64,000 nucleotides of DNA from Enterococcus sp. HY326 (lineage in GTDB: Bacteria; Bacillota; Bacilli; Lactobacillales; Enterococcaceae). This document shows positions 55,911-64,000 of the stretch, in pieces (within the stretch, counting starts at the first letter, position 1; every line of letters begins with the position of its first letter). The DNA is taken from the NCBI RefSeq assembly GCF_026157065.1, contig NZ_JANLGQ010000004.1, positions 62,001 to 126,000 on the forward strand, written 5' to 3'. The position numbers and the translations under genes are program-made. The notes below the pieces were generated by a model. That model was not told the DNA's origin. It ran no database searches and was given only the letters and a program-made list of their open reading frames with translations.

Positions 55911-57716
55911 TTAGCGATCTTTTCTGGCCCGTAAAGCGGATAAGATTGAAATGGTATCAATACATTCTTGTAAAATAGCGCCAATCAAAGTGGGAATCAC
56001 ACCAAAACTCGCAATCAGCATCAGCACAACACAGATAAAAATCCCAATCAGTACCGATTGTTTGGCAATCTTCATCGTGTCTTGAGAAAGACGAACCGCC
56101 TCTGAAACTCTGGTTAAGTCGTCTTTTAAAATGACAGCATCGGCACTTTCACTAGCAGCAGTCGAACCATGTGCCCCCATGGCAATGCCGATATCGGCCA
56201 TCGCCAAAGCCGGCGCATCATTCACACCATCGCCTACCATAACAGCAGGGGAAACGTGCTGGGTCAAACCCTGAACGACCGCAATTTTTTCTTGAGGTAG
56301 ACAACCTGAATGAATTTCGCTGATACCGACTTCTTGACCAATTTCATTGGCAATCGCAGGCCCATCCCCGGTCAGCATCAGAATTCTTTGCAGACCTAAT
56401 TGTTTCAAGTTTTGAATCGTCGCTTTAGCTTCAGGGTGCACGGTATCTCTAAAGGTAATGTAGCCGGCATAGTGATTGTCTAATGCAATGTAGACAACCG
56501 TTTGATCGGTTGTTAAATCAGTTGTTAAATTAGCTGCGGCTGCAAAATCAGCTTTACCAATTTTAATTTCCTGACCATTAATTGTAGCCTGAATTCCTGC
56601 ACCGGTCACTTCTTCTAAATTTTGTACTGGCAATAAAGAAATTTGCTGTTCTTTGGCGTGGGCTACTAATGAGCGAGCTAAAATATGTGTAGATTCTTGT
56701 TCAGCACTGGCCGCTAAGCGAAATAAGTCTTCTGCAGAAATAGTTGTTAATGTTGGCTGAATGTGATCGACGTAAAGTTTACCTTCTGTTAAAGTTCCGG
56801 TTTTATCAAAGGCAATGCTTTGTGCTCTAGCCAATTTTTCAATTGTTGTGCCGGTTTTTACGACAATTCCATTGCGGCTGGAACGACTCATGCCAGCAAC
56901 CAATGCAATTGGGGCCGCCAAAATTAGTGGACAAGGGGAAGCGACGACTAACACTTCTGCAAAACGCACGGGATCTTTTGAAACAAACCAAGCAACGCCA
57001 CCGATAACATAGGCAACAATCGTAAAAGGCACAGCATAGCGATCCGCCAAACGGACAAAGTGGGCGGGTTTAGCTTCAGATTCTTTGACCAGCTTGACTA
57101 GAGTTTGGTATTGACTGTCGGCGGCGGCTTTGGTGACTTTAAAACGCAATGCCGCATCACCATTTAACGAGCCGGACATTAATTCATCATTGATTTTTTT
57201 ATCAATTGGTTTTGATTCTCCGGTTAGAGAAGATTGGTCAACGGAGGACTCGCCTTCTGTCACAATACCGTCAACTGGCACGAGTTCACCTGGTTTAACT
57301 AAGAGCAAATCTCCAACTGCTACATCCTCTACCGCAATATCTTCAATTGCATCACCATTGAGGCGATGAGCAACCTGAGGCGAATTATCTAAAAGTGAAC
57401 GCAGCTCACGGCTGGCTTGGCCAGAAGCATAATCTTCTAAGCTGTCGCCGCCGGTCAGCATAATCAAGACCATTAAACTGGCCCAATATTGGCCAACCGC
57501 CAAAGTGGCGACAATTGCTGTGATCGCTAAAATATCGATGCCGTATTTGCCAGAACGGAGTGTTTCAATCATGCCGATAAACATTGAAATAGTTGTGACA
57601 CCGCCAACGACTACCACAATCCAATAGGCTATTGTCGGTTGATGAAAAATAAATTCAGAGGCTAAAGCGATGGCTCCAGCGATTAAGGTAATTAGGAATT
57701 TTTTAAAATTACTCAT
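55911..57716 (-). CDS. P1B-type metal-transporting ATPase (SPC type)
   Basis: 601 residues without an N-terminal metal-binding domain. The membrane metal motif is SPCPLILAAPIALVAG rather than CPC, which points to the P1B-4 group (cobalt, zinc or ferrous iron exporters such as CoaT, PfeT and FrvA). TGES, the phosphorylated Asp in DKTGTLTEG and MVGDGVNDAPALA are all intact. Six to seven membrane segments are seen. Fur/PerR-like boxes upstream favour iron export. The exact metal is inferred. Confidence 0.88.
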   Translation of the reverse strand: MSNFKKFLITLIAGAIALASEFIFHQPTIAYWIVVVVGGVTTISMFIGMIETLRSGKYGIDILAITAIVATLAVGQYWASLMVLIMLTGGDSLEDYASGQASRELRSLLDNSPQVAHRLNGDAIEDIAVEDVAVGDLLLVKPGELVPVDGIVTEGESSVDQSSLTGESKPIDKKINDELMSGSLNGDAALRFKVTKAAADSQYQTLVKLVKESEAKPAHFVRLADRYAVPFTIVAYVIGGVAWFVSKDPVRFAEVLVVASPCPLILAAPIALVAGMSRSSRNGIVVKTGTTIEKLARAQSIAFDKTGTLTEGKLYVDHIQPTLTTISAEDLFRLAASAEQESTHILARSLVAHAKEQQISLLPVQNLEEVTGAGIQATINGQEIKIGKADFAAAANLTTDLTTDQTVVYIALDNHYAGYITFRDTVHPEAKATIQNLKQLGLQRILMLTGDGPAIANEIGQEVGISEIHSGCLPQEKIAVVQGLTQHVSPAVMVGDGVNDAPALAMADIGIAMGAHGSTAASESADAVILKDDLTRVSEAVRLSQDTMKIAKQSVLIGIFICVVLMLIASFGVIPTLIGAILQECIDTISILSALRARKDR

Positions 57717-57772
57717 AAGGGCACCTTCTTATTTGATTTCGTAAAGTAAGTGTAGCACCAAGAATTTTTAAT

Positions 57773-57850
57773 TGATAATAAAAACATTTAAATGATAAAG
57801 AGAATCATTAACGATAAAATTAGGACAAAAATATTTGATAATTATTCTAA
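57773..57850. promoter_or_regulatory. Cluster of Fur/PerR-like boxes
   Basis: Upstream of the metal ATPase gene lie TGATAAA-G-AGAATCA (57793-57807) and TGATAAT-T-ATTCTAA (57836-57850), both close to the 7-1-7 pattern TGATAAT-N-ATTATCA. A weaker one starts at 57773. The last overlaps a probable minus-strand -35 (TTATCA) paired with TACACT. Fur or PerR control of iron efflux would fit. Confidence 0.55.
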
Positions 57851-57963
57851 TATAGAAGAGTTGAGCAACAATTTTTTTGAGCTTTTTTTGAAAATTGCTT
57901 TTCTTTTGGGGTGCTTTCTAGTAAAATGTTTTCTTGAGAGTATGAGAGAAAGGAGCGATTTAG

Positions 57964-58188
57964 ATGGTATCAACAGGAATTGTAATTTTAATTGCCGTAG
58001 TTGCCCTACTTGTGGGTGGCGTAGCCGGTGTTTTTATAGCACGTAAATTAATTAAGAGTGAATTAGAAAAAAATCCTCCCGTTAATGAGGAATTTTTACG
58101 TTCAATGATGGCTTCCATGGGTCAAAAACCTTCCGAGAAAAAGATTCGCCAAATGATGGCGCAGATGAAAAATAATTCTGGGAAATAA
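57964..58188 (+). CDS. YneF family (UPF0154) membrane protein
   Basis: 74 residues: one N-terminal membrane helix ([26 protein letters not shown]), then a cytoplasmic tail with the conserved [32 protein letters not shown]. This is the UPF0154/YneF pattern; its function is unknown. AAAGGAG precedes the ATG. Confidence 0.9.
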   Translation: MVSTGIVILIAVVALLVGGVAGVFIARKLIKSELEKNPPVNEEFLRSMMASMGQKPSEKKIRQMMAQMKNNSGK

Positions 58189-58225
58189 GGTTTTGATTTA
58201 GTAGCAACGAATTGTCGTATTTAAG

Positions 58226-58253
58226 CGGGCTGAATTTTTTCAGCCTTTTTTTT
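58226..58253 (+). terminator. yneF terminator
   Basis: GGCTGAA pairs with TTCAGCC and runs into eight T. Confidence 0.85.
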
Positions 58254-58354
58254 GTGCTTTCAAGACAATAGCTTTAAGCAAAAAAAGGAATAGTGTTTTC
58301 AATAAGAAAATGAAAAATGAAGAGTTTGCATTTGCAGATGGAAAGAGGTGTCAT

Positions 58355-60103
58355 ATGTCGATTTATCGACGGTTAAGTTGGTTTTTTAAACGGGAAAAGA
58401 AAAATTATATTATCGGTGTGACGGCGCTGATTTTAGTGGCGTTGGCTCAGCTAATTCCGCCACGGGTGATTGGGATTATCATTGATGAAATCAATCAGCA
58501 CGAAATATCGATTCAACGCATTTTAATGTGGATTGGAATTTTAGTGGCAGCCGCTTTAGCCCAATATATTTTCCGCTTTGTTTGGCGGGGGCGCATTTGG
58601 GGCGGGGCGGCTCGCCTAGAAAAGGATTTACGTGCACAATTATTTGAACATTTTACTAAGATGGATCACGTTTTTTATCAAAAGCATCGGACCGGTGATT
58701 TGATGGCCCATGCCACCAATGACTTAAACGCCATTCAAAATGTGGCGGGGGCAGGGATTTTAACCTTTGCCGATTCGATTATCACGGGTGGCGCAACGAT
58801 TGTGGCGATGGTTTTATTTATTGATTGGCGTTTGACCTTAATCGCCTTATTGCCACTGCCATTTTTAGCGGTGATGGCCCGAGTGCTAGGAAGTAAATTG
58901 CATGATGCTTTCCGAGATTCACAAGCAGCCTTCTCGGATATTAATGATAAAACGCAAGAGAGTATTACTGGAATTAAAGTGATTAAAACCTTCGGACAAG
59001 AGAAGGAGGACTTGGCCGATTTTAACGAAAAGATTGAGAATGCGATTGTTAAAAATCGTCGTGTGAATAAGCTAGATGCTCTTTTTGATCCAGCAATTAC
59101 CATTATTATTGGCGTTTCTTATGTGCTGACAATTATTGTCGGCGGGAAATTTATTATGGCCGATGAAATTACCATTGGGCAGATGGTTTCTTTTATCAGC
59201 TATATTGGGATGCTGGTTTGGCCGATGTTTGCCATCGGCCGCTTGTTTAACGTCTTGGAGCGGGGCAGTGCCAGCTATGATCGGGTGAGCGAATTATTAG
59301 CAGAAAAAACCCATATCGAAGAAAAAGCAGATGGCGTGCAGACACCAGCCCATGGCCGCGTAAATTTTGAAGTGGCTAATTTTAAATATCCAGACGATGA
59401 ACGAAATACCTTGGAGCAAATTAAGTTTGTTATTGGGGAAGGTAGCACTCTGGGAATTGTCGGAAAAACCGGGGCAGGGAAGACTTCGATTTTGAAATTA
59501 TTGATGCGAGAATATGATGACTATCAAGGAAAGATTACCTTTGGAGACATAGATGTCAAAGATTATTCTTTGGATGCCCTTTTAAAATCAATCGGCTATG
59601 TTCCGCAAGATCACTTTTTATTTTCGATGACGGTCCGGGATAATATCCGCTTTGCTAATCCCGATTTTACTGAAGAGCAGGTGGCAGAAGCTGCCCGTTT
59701 AGCCTTTGTAGATGAAGATATTAAAGGCTTTTCAGAAGGCTATGACACGATGGTCGGCGAGCGAGGCGTTTCCTTGTCCGGTGGGCAAAAGCAACGCTTG
59801 TCAATTGCACGGGCGCTCATCGTCAATCCAGAATTATTGATTTTGGATGATGCTTTGTCAGCAGTCGATGCAAAAACAGAAGAAGCGATTTTGAAAAATT
59901 TGAAAAGTTATCGTTCTGATAAAACGACAATTATTTCCGCTCATCGCTTAAGTAGTGTGATGCATGCCCAGGAAATTATTGTTATTGATGAAGGGCGAAT
60001 TGTTGAACGGGGTAACCATGAAGAGCTGCTGGCCTTAGATGGTTGGTACAACCAAATGTGGCGCAAACAACAATTAGAAGCCAAAATTGAAGGGGGGGAG
60101 TAA
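58355..60103 (+). CDS. Heterodimeric ABC exporter subunit with degenerate catalytic site
   Basis: 582 residues from the ATG at 58355, which follows AGAGGTG; the frame from 58310 is unsupported. Six membrane segments are followed by the ATPase domain: Walker A GIVGKTGAGKTS, signature LSGGQKQRLSIARAL, Walker B LLILDDALSAVD. The catalytic Glu after Walker B is Asp, as in the 'A' subunits of BmrCD/EfrAB-like pairs. With the next gene it forms a lipid- or drug-exporting half pair. The substrate is not known. Confidence 0.9.
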   Translation: MSIYRRLSWFFKREKKNYIIGVTALILVALAQLIPPRVIGIIIDEINQHEISIQRILMWIGILVAAALAQYIFRFVWRGRIWGGAARLEKDLRAQLFEHFTKMDHVFYQKHRTGDLMAHATNDLNAIQNVAGAGILTFADSIITGGATIVAMVLFIDWRLTLIALLPLPFLAVMARVLGSKLHDAFRDSQAAFSDINDKTQESITGIKVIKTFGQEKEDLADFNEKIENAIVKNRRVNKLDALFDPAITIIIGVSYVLTIIVGGKFIMADEITIGQMVSFISYIGMLVWPMFAIGRLFNVLERGSASYDRVSELLAEKTHIEEKADGVQTPAHGRVNFEVANFKYPDDERNTLEQIKFVIGEGSTLGIVGKTGAGKTSILKLLMREYDDYQGKITFGDIDVKDYSLDALLKSIGYVPQDHFLFSMTVRDNIRFANPDFTEEQVAEAARLAFVDEDIKGFSEGYDTMVGERGVSLSGGQKQRLSIARALIVNPELLILDDALSAVDAKTEEAILKNLKSYRSDKTTIISAHRLSSVMHAQEIIVIDEGRIVERGNHEELLALDGWYNQMWRKQQLEAKIEGGE

Positions 60104-60104
60104 G

Positions 60105-61886
60105 ATGGAGAAACATCAATCTGAATGGACTAAATCGATGCCGATGAAAGAGCAGGTGATCTTGGTCAAACGTCTGCTGAAATTTACCAAGCCTTACCGT
60201 AAATCTTTTTATGTGGCGATTATTTTTGCCCTCTTGCTTTCCGTGATAAATGTCCTGTTGCCAAGGATTATCCAAACCTTTATGGATAATTATTTGACGA
60301 ATCAAACAGCAACGACGCAAGTTATTTTCTTTTTTGCCGGCTTATATTTTTTAGGGACAGTTATTAAAGCGATTGTCTGGTTTTTCCAGTGGTTCTTGTA
60401 CAATATGGCGTCTTTAAAAACCTATCAATCAATCCGCAGCCAGCTTTTTGAAAAGCTGCACACCTTAGGGATGCGTTATTTTGATCAGACTCCAGCCGGT
60501 TCAATTGTCTCACGGGTCACCAATGATACAGAGACTTTATTTGAATTTTGGAATGTTTTTTTGATGGTTTTAACTGGGATTTTTGCCGTGGTCACTTCTT
60601 TCATTGCTATGGTACAAATCAACACGAAGATTGCGTTATTGAATTTAGTTTTTCTACCGGTACTCTTTGGAATTATCTGGTACTATCAAAAATTTAGTTC
60701 GCGAATTTATCGGAACATGCGGGAAAAACTCAGCCAATTAAATACGAAATTAAACGAGTCAATTTCTGGTATGCAAATCATTCAGCAATTCCGCCAAGAA
60801 AAACGCTTGGAAAAAGAGTTTGATGAGACGAATGTTGAGTATTTAGAAACACGTTACAATATGATTCGGACTAATTCTCTACTATTAAGTCCGGTAATTA
60901 ATTTCCTCTATGCCTTGGCAGTTGCCGCTTCATTGACAGTCTTTGGCTTTGATGCCTTGCATTCACCGGTAGAAGTGGGGCTGATTTATGCCTTTACGAC
61001 TTATATTCAAAGTTTCTTTAATCCAATGTCCCAGATGATGGATTACTTAAGTATTTTTACTGACGGTCTGGTTGCTGGCAGCCGGATTTTGCGAATCATG
61101 GATACAGAGGAATATACACCGGCACAAAATCCAGAGGCAGATGGCGAGATTCTCTTAGGCAAAATCGAGTTTCGCAATGTCAGTTTTTCCTATGACGGCC
61201 AACATAATGTCTTAAATAATATTTCTTTTATTGCCAATCCCGGCGAAACAATTGCCTTAGTCGGTCATACTGGTAGCGGGAAAAGTTCGATTATCAACGT
61301 CCTAATGCGCTTTTATGAGTTTTATGAAGGTGAAATTTTGATTGATGACCGCAACATTCGTGATTTTCCAATGGAGGAACTTCGGAAAAAAATGGGCTTG
61401 GTATTGCAGGATGCCTTTATGTTTTATGGCGACATTTCAAGTAATATTCGGATGATGAATCCTAACATCACCGACAGTGAAATTGTCGCAGCTGCCAAAT
61501 TTGTTCAAGCCGATGGATTTATTGAAAGCCTGCCAGGAAACTATCATGCGAAGGTCATTGAACGGGGGGCCAGCTATTCCAGTGGACAACGGCAGTTAAT
61601 TTCCTTTGCCAGAACAATTGTGACAAATCCGAAGGTCTTAATCTTAGATGAGGCTACAGCCAACATCGATACGGAAACTGAAGGGTTAATTCAAGAAGGC
61701 TTGGCCAACATGCGCCAAGGCCGGACAACGATTGCCATCGCCCATCGTTTGTCGACGATTAAAGATGCCAATCTAATTTTAGTTTTGGAAAAAGGTCATG
61801 TTGTTGAACAGGGAACCCACGAAAGTTTACTGGCTGAGGATGGTTTATATAGTGATATGTACCGTCTACAAAATAATGAATACTAA
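60105..61886 (+). CDS. Heterodimeric ABC exporter subunit with intact catalytic Glu
   Basis: 593 residues, one base after the previous gene. Walker A is LVGHTGSGKSS, Walker B VLILDEATANID with the catalytic Glu, but the signature is YSSGQRQLISFARTI (SSGQR instead of SGGQ). The degenerate signature pairs with the degenerate Walker B of the partner, leaving one active site. It is of the EfrB/YheH type, and multidrug export is possible. Confidence 0.9.
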   Translation: MEKHQSEWTKSMPMKEQVILVKRLLKFTKPYRKSFYVAIIFALLLSVINVLLPRIIQTFMDNYLTNQTATTQVIFFFAGLYFLGTVIKAIVWFFQWFLYNMASLKTYQSIRSQLFEKLHTLGMRYFDQTPAGSIVSRVTNDTETLFEFWNVFLMVLTGIFAVVTSFIAMVQINTKIALLNLVFLPVLFGIIWYYQKFSSRIYRNMREKLSQLNTKLNESISGMQIIQQFRQEKRLEKEFDETNVEYLETRYNMIRTNSLLLSPVINFLYALAVAASLTVFGFDALHSPVEVGLIYAFTTYIQSFFNPMSQMMDYLSIFTDGLVAGSRILRIMDTEEYTPAQNPEADGEILLGKIEFRNVSFSYDGQHNVLNNISFIANPGETIALVGHTGSGKSSIINVLMRFYEFYEGEILIDDRNIRDFPMEELRKKMGLVLQDAFMFYGDISSNIRMMNPNITDSEIVAAAKFVQADGFIESLPGNYHAKVIERGASYSSGQRQLISFARTIVTNPKVLILDEATANIDTETEGLIQEGLANMRQGRTTIAIAHRLSTIKDANLILVLEKGHVVEQGTHESLLAEDGLYSDMYRLQNNEY

Positions 61887-61897
61887 TTTTATGAAAG

Positions 61898-61941
61898 TTT
61901 TGCTTTTATCGCCAAAGGGCAGATAGAAGCAAAATTTTTTT
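61898..61941 (+). terminator. ABC exporter terminator
   Basis: TTTTGCTTTTATC pairs with GATAGAAGCAAAA and is followed by seven T. Confidence 0.88.
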
Positions 61942-61957
61942 GTGAAAAAAAGTTAGA

Positions 61958-62062
61958 TTGACAAGGAAAAGTACAGCGGATATTATTTTACTTAGAGAAA
62001 AATTACTTTGAAAAATTTTTTCATGTGAAAGCGTTGACAAAGCAGAACTTAAAGTTTAAAAT
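61958..62062 (+). promoter_or_regulatory. Two promoters and a perfect cre site before licT
   Basis: The first promoter is TTGACA (61958-61963), 17 bases, TATTAT (61981-61986). The second is TTGACA (62034-62039), 17 bases, TAAAAT (62057-62062). TGAAAGCGTTGACA at 62026-62039 matches the CcpA cre consensus at every position and covers the second -35. This gives strong catabolite repression of the beta-glucoside genes. Confidence 0.85.
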
Positions 62063-62080
62063 AAATTTAACAATTTAAGT

Positions 62081-62170
62081 GGATAGTGATTGCTTTGGCA
62101 AGCTAAACCTGGTATTGTTCTCGTTTATTTGGCGACTTTTGCGCCATGAGAATAGTATGAGGTTCTTTTT
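62081..62170 (+). promoter_or_regulatory. RAT antiterminator site overlapping a terminator, before licT
   Basis: The 30-base element 62081-62110 begins GGATAGTGA and ends GCTAAACCT, like RAT sites bound by LicT/BglG proteins. Its last bases AACCT start a long terminator: AACCT-…-TATT-g-TTCTC pairs with GAGAA-…-AGGTT (62148-62164) in 16 of 17 positions, then T-run. Binding of LicT to RAT would block the terminator, giving autoregulation. Confidence 0.9.
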
Positions 62171-62187
62171 GACGAGGAGGGTTTTTA

Positions 62188-63027
62188 TTGGTTATTGAAA
62201 AGATTCTCAATAACAATGTCGTAATAACAAAAGATGAGCAGCAAAACGAAGTCATCGCCATGGGTCGCGGTTTGGCCTTTCAAAAAAAAATTGGTGAAAA
62301 AATTGAAACTGACAAGGTTGATAAAATTTATCGTCTTGCGGATAATGCCATCTCTCAAAAGTTTCAAGAATTATTGGCCGAGTTGCCTTTGGAATATCTT
62401 GATACTACGGATGAACTCATCAATTATGCCAAAAAGCAATTAAACACTGAATTGAATGAATCGATTTACATTTCGTTGACGGACCATATTCACACAGCAA
62501 TTGAACGACAGAAAAAAGGCATTGTCGTAAAAAATGCCCTGCTATGGGATATCAAACGCTTTTACCCAAAGGAATTTCAAATTGGGGTGAAGGCTTTGGA
62601 AAAAATCGAGCAGGAATATGGCCTGCGTTTGCCGGAGGATGAAGCTGGGTTCATTGCGCTGCATCTAGTGAATGCCCAAGCGGAAAATGATAGTTTAAAT
62701 GATACTTATGAACTCACCAAAATCATGCAGGACATTATGAATATTGTGAAGTATTATTTCAAAACTTCATTTAATGAAGATTCAGTTTATTTTTATCGTT
62801 TTACCACGCATCTACGCTTTTTCATTATGCGGATGCTGTCAAACTCGCCCCATTCAGGTGAGTCTGATGAAGATTTATTAGAATTGGTCAAAATCAAATA
62901 CCGCAATTCCTTTGAATGCGTCAATCGAATCGATGAGTTTTTAAAGGAAAAATACTATTATGAAATGACCGACGACGAACGCCTTTACCTAACCATTCAC
63001 ATCGCACGTTTGATGGAGAAGGGTTAA
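62188..63027 (+). CDS. licT: Transcription antiterminator LicT/BglG family
   Basis: 279 residues from a TTG at 62188 with GAGGAGGG upstream. The RNA-binding CAT domain is MVIEKILNNNVVITKDEQQNEVIAMGRGLAF (1-55). Two PRD domains follow, each with two conserved His (SLTDHIHTAIERQ and IALHLVNAQ; TTHLRFFIMRM and LTIHIARLM), phosphorylated by the PTS permease and HPr. Unphosphorylated on PRD1 and phosphorylated on PRD2, such proteins dimerise on RAT RNA. It lies before a beta-glucoside permease. Confidence 0.94.
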   Translation: MVIEKILNNNVVITKDEQQNEVIAMGRGLAFQKKIGEKIETDKVDKIYRLADNAISQKFQELLAELPLEYLDTTDELINYAKKQLNTELNESIYISLTDHIHTAIERQKKGIVVKNALLWDIKRFYPKEFQIGVKALEKIEQEYGLRLPEDEAGFIALHLVNAQAENDSLNDTYELTKIMQDIMNIVKYYFKTSFNEDSVYFYRFTTHLRFFIMRMLSNSPHSGESDEDLLELVKIKYRNSFECVNRIDEFLKEKYYYEMTDDERLYLTIHIARLMEKG

Positions 63028-63066
63028 TAAAGATAATTATTTTCAATTAAAGGAGGCCCGTAGTAG

Positions 63067-64000
<934 letters not shown>

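Overview
The window looks like chromosome from a low-GC lactic acid bacterium close to Enterococcus (Enterococcaceae). The evidence is the gene order DUF1827–clpE–small ORF–ptsHI, a bgsA/bgsB-like glycolipid pair, a fabT–fabH–acpP–…–accA block, a class A PBP next to tyrS, strong AGGAGG ribosome sites, CcpA cre sites and CtsR/FabT-type operators. I see no rRNA, tRNA, CRISPR, phage or complete insertion sequence. It reads mostly as core genome with accessory loci inserted.

Layout. 1–7.3 kb: an Mga-type regulator (cut by the left edge), DUF1827, clpE under a CtsR box, and ptsH–ptsI. 7.7–10.1 kb: two GT4 glucosyltransferases for membrane glycolipids. 10.3–23.8 kb: an arabinan/arabinoside utilisation locus. 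A divergent ArsR-like regulator faces an operon of ABC importer (binding lipoprotein and two permeases, no ATPase), a DUF624 protein, a secreted GH43 lipoprotein and intracellular GH43, GH51, GH43, GH27 and GH127 enzymes, with a small Cys-rich DUF6171 gene embedded. 24–30 kb: a DUF1576 membrane protein behind a promoter–terminator leader, a 3-hydroxyisobutyrate-dehydrogenase-like enzyme, a YkuJ-like protein, a polar amino-acid ABC transporter and an unknown membrane protein. 30.2–35 kb: a tandem glycine riboswitch and the glycine cleavage genes gcvT, gcvH, gcvPA, gcvPB, with an unexplained duplicated structured element between gcvH and gcvPA. 35–44.2 kb: the fatty-acid synthesis operon fabT-fabH-acpP-fabD-fabG-fabF-accB-fabZ-accC-accD-accA. 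It has no fabK; a 129-bp inverted-repeat element sits where fabK lies in E. faecalis. 44.3–50.5 kb: a class A PBP, tyrS, an AEC transporter and endonuclease IV. 50.5–57.7 kb: a small-gene/accessory region with an MFS exporter, a cyclophilin-like protein and a GNAT protein behind two matching MerR-type 19-bp-spacer promoters, an XRE–EIIB-like gene broken by a stop codon, two Rossmann oxidoreductases and a P1B-type metal ATPase with Fur/PerR-like boxes. 57.9–61.9 kb: a YneF protein and a heterodimeric ABC exporter. 61.9–64 kb: licT and the start of a beta-glucoside PTS permease, each preceded by a RAT antiterminator site; the second appears to control the ribosome site rather than a terminator.

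How the parts fit. PtsH/PtsI phosphorylate the PTS permease at the right edge, and HPr-Ser46-P with CcpA probably acts at the perfect cre before licT and the weaker cre overlapping the arabinan promoter. In the arabinan locus one surface enzyme trims polymer, the ABC permeases import the products (an ATPase must come from elsewhere), and five cytoplasmic hydrolases with different linkage preferences release L-arabinose. The points most worth following up are the gcvH–gcvPA tandem element, the RAT/ribosome-site hairpin, the paired MerR-type promoters without a MerR gene, and the replacement of fabK by an inverted repeat.
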